From Craterostigma plantagineum (taxonomy: Eukaryota > Streptophyta > Magnoliopsida > Lamiales > Linderniaceae), in assembly GCA_027422505.1 (NCBI GenBank), contig JAPQWV010000001.1:124001-188000 (forward strand): a stretch of 64,000 bases of DNA. Reading direction: 5' to 3'. Position numbers and translations under genes: made by a program. Below, in pieces: positions 1 through 13,300 of this stretch. The notes beneath the pieces are model-generated. The model had not been told where the DNA came from, did no database searches, and was given only the letters and a program-made list of their open reading frames with translations. The first letter of the stretch is position 1, and each line of letters opens with the position of its first letter.

Positions 1-2411
1 CGCCGGCCGTCATGGACCCGACGAGCGACGAAGACTTAGCTCCTAAGCTCGAAGCTCGAGCATAGCTGCTCGAAGCCCCGGCCCCCGACGGCGTAAAGAA
101 CGCCCCGTTTAGCATTAGGTCTCCCTCGGATCTCCAATTCCATCCCTTCCACACTCTGATATCCGGATTGTCCACTCTCTTCGTCACCTAATAAAATAAA
201 ATCAAATAAAATAAATAAAATCGAACCAACGAAAACCTTAAACTTCCTTACGAGTAACTAGAGCTACTCTATTACCTCTTTCGACCGAGGATCGACGGGG
301 GCGAGATATCGATTGCCCTGGCTGTTGATCGTGGGGTCCGCACTCCCGCCGATTGCGTACATTTCCCAGTGCGTATAGTCGTTGTTCACCACATGGAAGT
401 ACCCGTGCCTGCACCTGCGTTTCATAAACACGGTATTTCGTATTAGCCCATCGAATCGTTCGGCGACGAATCATTACATCATCTCATACCTCGGCATTCT
501 CTGCACTAGACCCTCCCCGAAGTGGTTGAACGCAATCGTCACCTGCATCTGCTTGTCTTTTATGTAAGAATCGCTGTGCCCCAACAGTATCACCTGTGTC
601 GACGTTTTTTACCAACCAAATCGTTACGTCAGTCTGACGTGGAGATCGATCGAGTTTGACGCCCAACAAACAAATAAAAAAAAAGAAGTCCGTACCTCGT
701 TGTGGTGCGTGAAGTAGTTGTTCGAAATGGTAATGGCCGTCGACCCGTAAACCGCGTCAACGAGCCCATCCGCACAATTCGACAACGAATTGTGGTCGAC
801 CCAAACATGGCTTGACCCGAAGATGGAAACCGCGTCCCCGTCGGCCATAGTCCTCCACCCAACGTGGTCGGGCGTGCTCCTCACCTCGGTGTTTCCCGTG
901 GGCCTACAGTCGTGGATGTGCAGGCCGTGGATGATGACGTTGGTGATGAACTGTATGGTTATGCACCCGCCGTTGGCTATGTGCACGTTGGCCCCGCGGC
1001 CGTCGATGGTCTTGAAGCTGTTCATGATGAGCTCTTGCTTCAGCGTTATGACCATGTCCCTCTGAAACACGATCCACAACGGTTCGGTCTGAATGACCGC
1101 GTGCCTTAGGGTTCCGGGCTTTGGTTCCTTAGGGTCGTCGTCGTTCGGGTCGGTGACTAAGTAGAAACGACCGTCTCGGCCGCCGATTGCGTTTCGGCCG
1201 AAACCTATTCCGCAGTCGGCTAGCCGTTTGCGGTTGTTGAGCCAGTTTGGGTCGCACCGCCAGCAGTCGTCTATGGGGTTTCCCGTCCCGCATGAGAAGT
1301 ATCCGCCTAGTTTTCGCCTCTCCGTGCTGTTCCTTATCGACCTGTATTTTAAATATACGAGCGTGTTGAAAATAAAAAATATATAATTAAAGTATGACAT
1401 GATCAACATATAATTACTTTTACATCCATAATCTCCTTTTTTTTTCTTAGGCACATGGGATGAGAGTGCATGAGCGTGACTAGAATCGAAGAATAGCTTT
1501 GCAGAAAGTGACCGCAAATGGTGTCCGTGTTAGAAAACCGTAGTAGTAGTGCAGGGTTTTTGTCTTAATGGACCACATTGCACTTTATTTTGTTATTCAT
1601 TACGTTAAAAAAAATAGAGATCATCTTTTCTTGACTTATGCTAAAAAATTGGTGAAAGACGGATCTAAACTAAAAGCAGAAAAGTGCGAAATAGCGATTT
1701 CATGTGAAGTACGATGAGAGAAAACAGAGCATATGAGAATGAGAACTCACATGTGAACCATTTCTACGATTTCTTCAGGATCATCCACCGCATGTTCATT
1801 AATACTGCCTTCCTCATCGATACTCCTTAACCTGATGGAAAAATGGACCGATGATTTCAGGAATTTATTACAGGTACAGCACAATGGACCATGAAAATTT
1901 TGACCAGGATTTCACCATTCAGCTCTACTTTCGCACAGTTATTCCATATTAGGTAAGAAAGCAAACGAAAGAAGCTAGTGAAGGTGGTGATGTAATAATT
2001 TCACGTCAGAGAGCTTCTGCTAACGACCGACACACATGTTTCACAGCTGAAAAGCCGTCTGAAAAGTGCTTTTGGTAATATGAAGGCCATTAAACTGTAG
2101 TTATTTATTGATTGCTGAGATTAAAATAAGAATGTAATAATAGCACTCACATTCCCAGCTTAGTGGAGTTCTTTGAGCTCTGCGTTTCACCTTTCTCCGA
2201 TGCACTGAGAATTTCAAAGTAGGAACGCCATACATATGATTTCATAAATACAGAGATAGAGAGGGAGACAGAACATTGACAGAAAGATGAATGAAATAAA
2301 ACGAATGTCTTACGTTATGTCATGTTTGTGTGTCCTGCCCAGACAGCCGACGAAAAGTACGAACAGCACCAAGGCAACCGCAGACAATAGCGAACATTTC
2401 TTCCTCATCGC
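1..2411 (-). CDS. Pectate lyase (polysaccharide lyase family 1), C-terminus beyond left edge
   Basis: Secreted enzyme that cleaves de-esterified homogalacturonan in the cell wall by Ca-dependent beta-elimination. Exons inferred on the minus strand: 2411-2314, 2204-2151, 1831-1751, 1341-696, 593-490, 414-276 and 187 to the edge, giving about 436 codons so far; roughly 15 are missing. The protein starts MRKKC followed by a hydrophobic signal peptide. An in-frame ATG-like extension upstream was not chosen because the signal peptide would become internal. Visible family motifs are [48 protein letters not shown] and the catalytic-Arg region VQRMPR, then [14 protein letters not shown]. It resembles Arabidopsis pectate-lyase-like proteins with an NST glycosylation site before the catalytic domain. 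No frame breaks were seen. Substrate preference cannot be read from sequence. Confidence 0.95.
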
Positions 2412-3518
2412 AAACTCTCTGTTATTTAGATAATTGTTACACAATGTAATAAGATGGAGAGAGATTGTTGTAGAAGATGAAGAAGAAGCTACGAACAAAT
2501 CGAAGTAGTGGTACGCAGCGTTATATAGAGCGACGAGGGAATACAGAAAACGTTAGATTTAACGGCGTTAGCCTAGTCAACAGCCGATGAAGATTAGATT
2601 AAACTTTTTGCCATTATTGCTCCCATTTGAATTAAATTCTCGGTCAACAATTTTCTAAGTTGGTTATATTTCGCTGTATAGTTAATCCATTTAATGATAT
2701 GATTGCAGACATTAGTCTCACATTCTCCGTATGCCTCGCCGCAGATTATTGGGTCGAAAATATTCAGAAATCATATGGTAATAATAACTACAAGAAAATA
2801 AATGGCATGCTTTAATTGCTCCGGCATTTGATAGTGTATGACTAAAGATAATAATTTCGTTTCGTATCCAAAAATGGATATTTTTTAACAAGAATTGTAA
2901 TAACATATGACCGAGAGTGAGACAGAAGTTAATATTAATTCATTCATTTATTTTCTTTCTAAAAATTGTTCGTCATCCAAAAAGTGGATTATACTCAAAA
3001 GAATGTCGGCCCACAAGCCGTATCTTGAATCACAAGGCACTAATAGATTAGTGATTCAATACAAAGTTCTTTTGCATTGAATTGCTTTGTCCCCCTACCA
3101 TGTACTTAGAGCACATGTAATTCAACTTGAACCATTCAAGTTGGATGTGATGAATAATGTTTCAATGAATTCCATAATTCAATGTATGATTATCCTTTCG
3201 AATAACATAACATGGCTTCAACGTTCCGAGCATATAGTCCATTTTTTTGCATGTGTGCCACCATGTGAGAGGCAAACCCATGGGCCGCAAACCATCACAT
3301 CAATCACTTAGTCTTCATTACAACTTGGTCGTAATTCGGCTATAAGCTCCAACAGAATATGAATTTGAAGAACTTTTGAGTTAAAGACATTGTTATAATA
3401 AAAAGAATTAGACGTAAGTCATGGACTATACTGTCGGGCCTTGAGAGTTGTGGGCCGGGCTAGTTTTGCATGAAATAAAGGAGGGGTGAAATGGTCATTT
3501 CGTACGACGTACAATAAA
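2412..3518. other. Intergenic, pectate lyase 5' region
   Basis: AT-rich DNA upstream of the pectate lyase start, with no supported ORF. A short inverted repeat lies at 3025-3033 and 3051-3059, with an inner pair ACTAAT/ATTAGT. Nothing else was recognised. Confidence 0.6.
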
Positions 3519-3527
3519 TAAATAGAA

Positions 3528-4278
3528 GGGTTAATTCCCTATCAGTCCCTTTCAAGTTTTTAACTTCCTTTTAAATACCCTCGGCTTATTTCTTCCTTAT
3601 AGGTACCCATTTGAAATTTTTTTCCTTTTCAGTACCTAAAAAGCTCTTTTCAGCGTAAAAAGGACGAAAATACCCTTGTCTCACATATAAAAAAAGCTGA
3701 ATAATTATTTCACATGAATTATACCAAAAAAATTCGTTATTATACCAACAAAATTGGACATTATACCAGAAAATATTGAAATTATACCATCTTTTTCGCT
3801 ATTGTACCAGTAAATATCGTTATTATAATTTACAGCAAAATTGGACGTAATTATACCAACTAATTTTGCAATTAATTGTAGAAATTATACCATCTGTTGT
3901 CGTTATTATACCAATAAATAACGTTATTCGAATTTTATACAGCGAAATTTGACGTTATACCAACTGATTATGAAATTATATCACAAACTATAGAAATTAT
4001 ACCAACTGTTGTCGTAATTTTACCAACAAAATTGTACACTATCTCATTTGGTGTAATAATGATAACAGTTGGTATAATTAGAATAACAGTTGGTATAATA
4101 ATCAAAACAGTTGGTATGCTGTCCAATTTAATTTTAGAAAAGGGCATTTTCGTCCGTTCACTGTTTGGGATATTAAACACACAATTTTGTTGCAGATGGT
4201 ACTGAAAAGGAAGATATTTTGCTATACGTACTGATAAGGAAGTTCAAAACACGAAAGGACCTGATAAGGAATTCACCC
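3528..4278. mobile_element. Mutator-like MITE with 9-bp target duplication
   Basis: 751-bp non-coding element. The two ends are long imperfect inverted repeats of about 40 bp: the 5' end begins GGGTTAATTCCCTATCAG and the 3' end, read on the other strand, begins GGGTGAATTCCTTATCAG. Both repeats continue for about 25 bp more with mismatches. The identical 9-mer TAAATAGAA flanks it at 3519-3527 and 4279-4287, the size expected for Mutator-type transposition. The interior is AT-rich and repeats short ATTATACCAA-type motifs on both strands, including GTTGGTATAAT. No transposase is present. It ends about 100 bp upstream of the CTF18 start codon, so it probably forms part of that gene's promoter or 5' UTR. 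Confidence 0.85.
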
Positions 4279-4381
4279 TAAATAGAAAGCTGCCCCTCTT
4301 GTCGTGCCCATCATTTCCCGCCAAAATACGCCCACACACAGTGACGAGCACATCGGAGAATTGAGGCGAGCGAAATCTTCC

Positions 4382-7300
4382 ATGGATATTCCTGACATTG
4401 ACGAGCTTGAATTGCTCGAATCCCACGCTTACGATGAAGATTTTTATCTCGAGCCCGAGCTAAATCCACCTTCCTCGCCGGAACCCGAAATCGAAGACGA
4501 CGCGCCAAAGAGAGTACCTTTAGTTCTACCCTCAACCCTAAACAAGCGCCTCCTATCTGATCCAGTCGAATCACATGCCAAGAGAGTCAGAAGAATCAAA
4601 GATGTTGTTGAAGATGATGTGGAAATTGAAAACATGGAAGTTTACTCCAAGGACGGCGCAGATGATAATGGCGAAAGTGATGCTCGTCATGAGAGTGGAG
4701 ATGAAGAGGTCGAGGAGTGGTTGAGATACTCGCGGCCTTCTCCGGTCGAGGAGAATGTGGTGCTGGAAAAGGAAAAGGAAGAGGTTACGCTGTCTAGGTA
4801 CGCAACAGAAATAGATGGAGATTTTGTGCCCGTGACAGGTTTGGACGGTGAAAGGGTTTACGCAAAGAAATGTGGATGGCAGTTTGGGGACGATTACGAT
4901 GAAGGGAAGAGGAAACCTAGCGTGATTGGTGATAATGGTGAGGAAGTTATTATGTGGGTTTAGAAGAATTGTCTTGTGGGTGATATAGTTTGTTTGCTTG
5001 ATATTGGTTTGGTTCTAGTTTGTGGGTGATATAGTTTGTTTGCTTGATATTCGTTTGATCCGACATTGGTTGAACTTTCTTGTTAATGGAATCCCGGTTA
5101 CATACAGGACTGCTTGAGGAACCTGTTAGAGCTTTAATGCAAAAGGTGGAACAAGAGGAGTTTGAAAGGGTAAGTGACAACTCTGTTCTGAGATGGGCAA
5201 ATTTGGTGGTTTATACTATTCATCTAGTCTATATATCTATCTTATAACTGCATTGGTGACCGGATACACTCTAGTGATGATTTATTTTAACTTTTAATAG
5301 AATAATGTTCCTATAATTTCTTATACATTGTCTTTGAAGGCTTTGCAAGATAGTGTTGAAGGTGCAAAACAGATAATTCCTTTAAAAGAACCAGTGACCA
5401 GTGAGAAACTTTGGGTCGACAAATATGCTCCAAGTTCATTTACAGAGCTTCTCAGTGATGAGCAGACTAATCGTGAGGTTCCCTGCTTTTTTCTTGACAA
5501 TTTTTCTAAGAAACTGAATGAAGTTGCTCATTTGAGACTTTCCAATCATGAAACTAGTTGCTTTCCTTTGTAGGTCCTCTTATGGTTGAAACAATGGGAT
5601 TCCTGTGTTTTTGGTTCTGAAATCAAGAGTACAGAAGATGGCGTTTTATCTGCTTTGAGACGACATTCTTCAGGCTCTCAACATTCAAAACAATCTACTA
5701 GAAATTTTTACAGAAATAACAGTGAAATCAAATTCAGTAGCCATACCTTGCGAACTCATAATAAGTTGGATGAAGAAAGCAATATTGCGACCAGAATAAG
5801 CGAAGATATATTTGACAAGAGACACAAAGTCCATGGTCCTCCAGAACATAAGGTCAGGAAACGACCTCCTTTGTTGGATACCAATCGACTTGTAATATAT
5901 TATTTCCAACCATGATTTGATTATTTGTTTGCAGATTCTATTGCTCTGTGGCGCTCCTGGGCTTGGGAAGACAACTCTTGCCCATGTGGCTGCTAGACAT
6001 TGTGGTTATCGTGTGGTTGAGGTACTAAATTCTCTGTTCACAAGTCCATTATTTCTAACTGGCTCTTTTTTTTTTTTTCTTTTAATTGCATAAGAATTTT
6101 TTCCTTTGTTGAATGGGAGTAGTTTGGTTATATAATTGAATCTATCGTTGAAAAATACGTAATTTGATATTTCAATTATATTGTTCTTTTTCATACTCTG
6201 GACTATTACGTGTTGTTCTTCTTTCGTTACTCTTCTATTATGTATGTGTCACTGTATTCAATACACTGAGGTCTATCGAGATTCTTTCTGCAATTGAAAA
6301 TCATCAACTGGTGTATTTATTGTATTTTCCATTACAGATTAACGCAAGTGATGACCGTTCGTCAGCAACCATTGAAGCCAAAATTCTCGATGTAGTTCAG
6401 ATGAACTCTGTTGTTGCTGATTCAAAGCCAAAGTGCCTGGTTAGTGTCTTTCGATGTTGCTTGGTGGAAACCTTTTTTCTGCTTCCTGGTCCATGTGCTT
6501 TTCATAATATCATATAATCAAATTTGGACTACCTTCAAGGTTATTGATGAAATAGATGGAGCACTTGGTGAAGGGAAAGGCGCTGTGGAGGTCATTCTCC
6601 AGCTGGTAAGTTATAGGAGTTATGAGCTACCTTTTAATGTAGCAACTGCTCATATTATTAATGCATGTATCCATAACCTTTATAGATTGGACGGTAAGGT
6701 ACCATGACATGTATCAAGGCTGATTTTACCATATTGTTGCAGGTTTCCGCTGAGAAAAAAGGAGATATTGGAAAGGAAAATACACACAAAGAGCATTCTG
6801 CTAGAAAAAATTCTCAAAAGAAGCACAAGAATTCCTTGTTACTGAGACCTGTGAGTTGCCGTTACCTTAAGCCATGAACCACAGACATATTGGTTTTCTG
6901 AGATAACTTCGTGTGATACGCAGGTGATATGTATTTGCAATGACCTATATGCACCGGCGTTAAGGCCATTGCGTCATGTGGCCAAGTGCGTCCCTAATAC
7001 ATTTTCTTTGATTTCTACTTTATCCAATGAAATTTAGTCATAACTACCGTTGTTAATGAATATTTGTTGTATTCCTGGAGACTTTGAGTCTCAACTTTCA
7101 TGAAGCGTGCTGTCGGAACTTTGTTTACGTTTACAGTTATGTAAAGGCACGTTCGTACTAGCCCTGACATGAATATTTTTAATATGAATAACCATGTCTT
7201 ATCTTATATTTCAGAGTCTACATCTTTTCCCAGCCGACGGTGAATCGTGTTGCAAACAGGTAATAATTCTTTTGAATTTTAGTTGAGTAATTTATGTCAT

Positions 7301-10187
7301 GAAGATTTCCTTGAAAATAATATGATGTAATTGGTGTTTTGTCTTCTTTTACAACCCATTAAATAACTTTCAGGTTGAAGTATATATGTAAAAGGGAAGA
7401 AGTGAAGACAAGTTCTATCGCACTAACTGCACTGGCAGAATATACTGGTAATTCTCTTCATACTGTTGTAACTTATGCAACCTAGTTAACTCAAAATACT
7501 TCCTTGTAAGAGTGGGATTAAATTTAAGAAATTATGGTGCAATTTCAATACACATTAAATTTCTACAAATTGCTAAGAAAAATCCCATGGGACCAATGCA
7601 GTGTCGTTTTCTTAAATGTTGTCTCTTTGCCGACCAACCCTGTTCCCTGATGGTTGCTTATTTCAGAATGTGATATACGATCTTGTTTGAACACTCTGCA
7701 ATTTCTCAACAAGAAAAAGGAGACGCTGAATGTGGTAAGATTTTGGCTTACCCTTTCCAGATATATCGGTCTTCAGTTATTAGTCAGCTGCTTTCTTAAA
7801 CCAACCCTGTTCCTGCCGCCATTTACACACTAGCCTTGCTTATTCTACGTCCTGATATCTCGTGCGAAAATGAAATTTGTTTCTCAATTTCTTTACTTGC
7901 ACCATTTCCTGTTTCAAGCTGGAGATAAGTTCTCAAGTGGTCGGTCGAAAGGATGCGTCGAGAAGTGCTTTTGATATATGGAAAGAGGTTATAATATAGA
8001 AGCTTATTCACCTTCTTCTTACGATCTTAATTTCTTACTAACTGATTCTATTCCACGTCATCTCTTTTAGATCTTTCAAAAGAGAAGGGAAAAGCAGGCG
8101 AGAAAGTCTAAGAGCTCTAGCAACAATAAGTCCGGTGAATTCGAATTTCTTTATACCATGATATCTAACCGGTAAGTATCAGTTTGCTTTTGTGTTTCGA
8201 AATATCTCCAGCGATCAGTATCTTACTTATTTTCCGCACCATCCAGAGGTGACTATGATTTAATTCTAGAGGGGATCCATGAAAACATTTTGCAGCTGCG
8301 CTATGTTGATCCTGTGTTGTCTAAGACTGTAAGCCTATAATGCAATACGATCTTTACTTTGATTAAAGACATGGTGCCTGGCTTGTTAAATGTATGTCTT
8401 ACACAAGTGATCTTACAATTCAGGTACAATGTCTGGACAATCTGGTTGTTTCTGATATAACTCACCGATACATTATGCATACTCAAAAAATGATTCTTCA
8501 AGGTAACCTTCTACTTTTTTGAGACGTATTATTCTCGCCATCTGCTGATGCTGAATGCTCTTAGTGATTTATATTTAAGGCCATCTTTTTCCAACTACGT
8601 TCAGTTTATCAGCCTGCGGTTGCAATATCCATACGCGGGGTTGTTGCTCAAGTTGAGAGAGTAGATATTCAGTGGCCAAAATCTTTCCAAAGGTGGCTAA
8701 AATATCCGTAATCATTGAGGTTCCACATTGCTCGTATACTTACATTGTTTATATAATCATGTTATTTCGCAGATGCCGAACTATATCAAAAGAGAGGTTG
8801 GACATGCTTCAATCATGGCACCATCGGATATCTCCCTACATTTCGAGGCATTTGTTGCCGAAATCTTTTGTAGAAGACTCAATCTCTCATTTATTGCATA
8901 TTATGTCACCACCAACCTTACGGCCGGTAAATTCTATAATCAATAATTGTGCTATTCCATTAGTGTTCCCCGCTTCTCCGCATACAAAATATTTAATTCG
9001 TGCTGAAAATTGATTGCATGGCTGTTCTGTTTGCGTAGGTTGTTTGTTTAAAACCTTCTCCGGTTTCTCTTGTCATTAGGTATCGTTGTTTAGTGAATGT
9101 TCTTCATTTTCAGGTTGCTTTACATTTGCTTTCGGAGAGTGAGAAGGAAAATTTGGGACAATTGATAGATGTGATGGTCTCATACTCTGTAACCTACAAG
9201 AATGACAAACATGCTGACGACTCTTTGGACGCTTCTGCACTTAATCTATATCCACCCCTTGGTGACTTAATACACTTCAAGGTTGGTATGAAAATTGTGG
9301 AAATGAATACTCTGATGCTAACCCCAATACTTACCCCTTCATTCCCTCTGTTGAGCAGGGTTATAATTCATGTCACGTGGATCTTTCTCTAGCAGTGAAG
9401 CAGGTTTTAGTTCATGAGGTCAGTGATCGGAACTTTTATCTATTAAAGTGTCCTGCAATATTATGTTTTCGAGGTTTTTATGATTTTCCTGTTACCATCA
9501 ACGAGTTTGTCTGAAAAAACTGCTTATACTTTGTATTATACATTATCCCATCATTTCCTTGAATTTAATGATTCCTAGGTGGAAAAGCAAAAAATACTGC
9601 AAAACAGCACATCTAAGTCCATCGATCTTGCCACCAATGGGAATCGTGCCTCCGCGAAGAGTGCTGCATCATCAAATTCTAGTTATATCAATGGTAGTGC
9701 TGAAGCAAAAACGTATGCGAAACTTCCAAAACTGTCTGAGGCGTCTCGAGTTTCGGGGTCTACGATTGATGAAGCAAAATCAGTTAAGAGGACGAAGAAA
9801 GCTTCAACTGGCATCACCAGTTTCTTCGATCGGTATGAATTAGGCTGCCTAAGTGTTTATTACTCCTTTCATTTACCATGTCTGTTGGAATAGGCTTCAT
9901 TAGGCTCAACTATGCATGCATGTGATGTACGTCATCGTGGATCAGTTTTAGGAAAGCCAGCGATGGAATTTCTGGGACGGCTAACGATGCTAAAAACAGA
10001 CAAGGAAAACCACGGAGAGATTCACACGCCGTGTTATTCAAATTTAACGAGGTAGGAAGTCTAATCTTGTACGTCTAATTCTCGATAATTGATCGTCGTT
10101 CTGATGCGATCCACCGTTAACATTCTCGTGTAGGGTTTTACGAACGCAGTCAAGAGACCCGTACGAATACGCGAATTCCTTCCGTGA
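4382..10187 (+). CDS. CTF18: CTF18, alternative RFC clamp-loader large subunit
   Basis: Large subunit of the CTF18-RFC complex, which loads or unloads PCNA and supports sister-chromatid cohesion. I reconstruct 23 exons: 4382-4937, 5108-5169, 5340-5477, 5574-5852, 5935-6021, 6338-6439, 6540-6605, 6743-6850, 6924-6985, 7215-7259, 7374-7447, 7667-7734, 7919-7987, 8071-8171, 8247-8328, 8424-8502, 8605-8692, 8773-8926, 9114-9281, 9359-9418, 9579-9832, 9946-10051, 10134-10187. They total 953 aa, the normal plant length. Motifs are an acidic N-terminus, LWVDKYAPSSFTELLSDEQ (RFC box II), Walker A GAPGLGKTT, Walker B VIDEIDG, the sensor region CICNDLYAPALR and a C-terminal FKFNEGFTNAVKRPVR. The start is the ATG giving MDIPDIDELELLE, which fits homologues. 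The open frame extends 26 codons further upstream but offers only a GTG. No breaks were seen. Confidence 0.96.
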
Positions 10188-10370
10188 TCTATCTCTCCAA
10201 ACATGCAGTTTTCTCTCTTTGAGGAACCATAAACAGATGTGATTTACTTGGTCTTTCTTTCCTCTGATGGTTCTCAACTAAATGATATATGGAGTATACA
10301 AGAAAAAAGAAAAGATCATACGCTCTCTGGTAATAAACATCCGAGACAACGCATTCCAATTCTCAGTTAA

Positions 10371-13300
10371 TCAAACGTTAAAATTTCCGTCAGCCGAAGA
10401 GTTGGTGCTTCCCTGAGGTGGGTCGATGACGATCCAAAGCAACGAAACGGTGATGGACAGAAGCCCCGCCCAGACGTATATGATGGTGGGAACCCTTCCT
10501 CTCCTCCCCATCAATCCCTTAGCGAAAGGATACATATGCGCCAAAACCCAAAAACTAAAGAACGACCCGCCGAGAAGCTTGCTCCATTCAGGGATAATGC
10601 TATACACCGTCCTCGCAAATCCAATAACAAGCGCCACGAGGTTAACCACTATGATGGTCAACGGCACTATGAACAAGCCCGTCCACTTCACATCGTACAG
10701 CTCTGCATACACATCATTTTCGTCCTCCGAGGCCGACTTCGAAGTCAGCGTGAAAGATATCTCAATGCCCGCAATGACCTTCAGCAGCCCTTGTATCACG
10801 GCCACTAGATGTGCACTCGACCCTCCTATAACCCAAAACTGCTCGTTCCTCCACCATTCTTCTAAGCCCACGCCCGACCACTTCACCTCTAGGAGGGATA
10901 TGAGCATCAGGCAAACGGTGATGGTCAGAAGGTAGCTCAAGAAAGCAATGTCTAGAGACTGAACGATGAACTGCCCCGATAGGAGGGAGAGCGCCGGGAG
11001 GAAGCAGTAGACCACCAAGAAGATGGAGGTGAATGGATATATGCCCACGTTTAGGTACGCTATTCTCTGCAAGAATTTGAGCCTCGGGCTCGCCAGGAAG
11101 GCGTTATTCCTCGAGAAGAAGATCTCGACCGAGCCCGTGGCCCACCGCAGGACTTGGTGGAGCCGATCGGTTAGGTTTATGGGAGCGGTCCCACGGAAGG
11201 CGTCTCGCTTTGTGATGCAGTAAACTGAGCGCCAACCGCGGTTGTGCATGCGATAGCCCGTGACCACGTCTTCGGTCACCGAGCCGTAGATCCATCCTAT
11301 TCTGTCTCCCCATTCCGACTTGTCCTCGTACCTAAGATATGCATATGAGGTTGGTTGAATCATTCTTTATTGACACTGATAAAACTTTTATTTTGGTTTC
11401 GGCGGGAAAATTACCAGCACGAAATGACGGCTATAGCCTCGGCAACGGTCGGCGCGTCGAGCGGGGGTCGTGGACCGATCAGCGCACCGGGCGGGCGGCC
11501 GTTCTTTACCGAGATGTGATCGGCCAGCGGCCGACCTTGGAACTCGGCTACGGCTATGGAGTCGTTGAACATCTGCGAATTGCCGAATTTTTTGGGCAGG
11601 TTAAGGTCGGGATGTCCCGTCAGAGGCTCCTCCTCCTCCCCCGACGGATGCGGGACAGGTTTCGCCGGAGCCTTGTTCTGTCCGAAAACGCCCGTGTATT
11701 CGTTCGCCCGAGGCGGGTGAAAGCCGTACAGTGCGTATCTCCTGAACATGCACCCCGTCCCTACGTAGACTGGTCCTTGGAGACCGTCCAACGCTCTCAT
11801 GTTTCCTGCCCGACCAAAAGAAGAATTGATTTTTTTTCTCCGTATCATTACAAGCAAGAAAAAAATTCAAATCCAAAATGGCGTTCTTCTACCATCGAAA
11901 AACACGGTATTGTGATTTGCGTATCTATCCGAGGGATCGATCCCTTCGAACCTCTGCGGAAACTGCACGTAGCAGATACGGTCGCCCCCGCGGTCCATCA
12001 TGTAGCACATGCCTTCTCTTATTACGAGAGAGTTATAAACGTAGTGATCGCAGTCCAAGTTGAGGATGAACGGCCCGTTGGATAGCACCGCCGACGCCCT
12101 CACAAGGGCGTTCATTGCGCCGGCTTTCTTGTTGTGATCGTAGCACTTTCTCTTCTCCCGTGAGACGTATGCAAACATGGGAATTCGAACATCGATTCCG
12201 CTGAAGTCCAGCTTTCCCTCGTCGGGACCGCCCATCGCCGGCTCGTTTTCGGGCACTTTGCTCATAATCTGTAAGAAAAATCGACGATATTTTGATCAAG
12301 CGCAAAAAGTAGTCGACCGAAAAAAGTTGACGACTCACTTGAAGAATCCCGGCGTGGTCTCCCTTGGCGTGGTCGGGCGAGGATTGGTACCAAGTCCCGG
12401 GCCAGTGGGTCCCATCGGCCATCCATGTGGCTTTGGGGACTTCGAGCTTGTAATCGGGCGGCAAGGCGCCGTCGTTCTTGTCCCTGACGAGCTTCTTCTC
12501 CCTCGCCTCCTCGCTCTTGTTGTACTTCTCGCACCTCTTGCGTATGACCTCGGGCAAGCCGTTTATCTTTACCTTGAACTCGTCGTACTCCCTCTTGATC
12601 CACCGCCGATCCTTGACAAAATCGAGGCGCTTCTTGTTCTTCGTGGGGTCCGTCTTCTGACTGAAGTAGCTGTCTGGATTCCGAGGCTCTATTTCGTGCT
12701 TCCTGCAAAACGGCACCCATATCTGCAATAAAACATGAGGTAATAATATTCAGACTGAGAGCGCAAAGTATCACATTTCGATGCGTTAACTTAGTTATAT
12801 TCCCAATTTTGAAACAGACAAATTTACCTCGGCAAACTTGACGGCCTCGGCCATGGCCTCAAACGTGAGAATCGCGCCGCCGTCGTCTGAAATATAGACG
12901 GATATCTTCTCGACGGGATACTCCACGGCGAGGATCGAGAGTATCGTATTTGCGGTCACCAAAGGCGGCTCCTTCTCGGGATCCGCCGTGGAGATGAACA
13001 CGTCGACCCCGGGAAGATCCGACCGTCCACTCGGGTTGTTGTGGGACGTCGACTCGAACTTGTCCTTGAGAGCCGCCAAGTCAGCCGTCCTGTTTATGGG
13101 GTTGAATTTCGGGAGAATATCGAGAAGCCACGAGAACGCAAACCATATCTCGCACGTGATCGATAATCCCCATAGCCACATCGCGTCCAAGTTAGGGTTT
13201 TGCACCCGCCATGCGAGGAAGAAGGCCAAGATCACCATTCGTATCGCTATCAGCAATCTGTTTTGTATACATACGATCCGATTAAACATATGGTGAATAA

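Noticed and set aside
4304..4381. N-terminal extension of CTF18
   Set aside because: The frame is open but there is no ATG before 4382, and homologues start at the MDIP-type sequence.
11339..12085. 248-codon plus-strand frame
   Set aside because: Antisense shadow of CSLD1 exons; the minus-strand reading carries the catalytic motifs.
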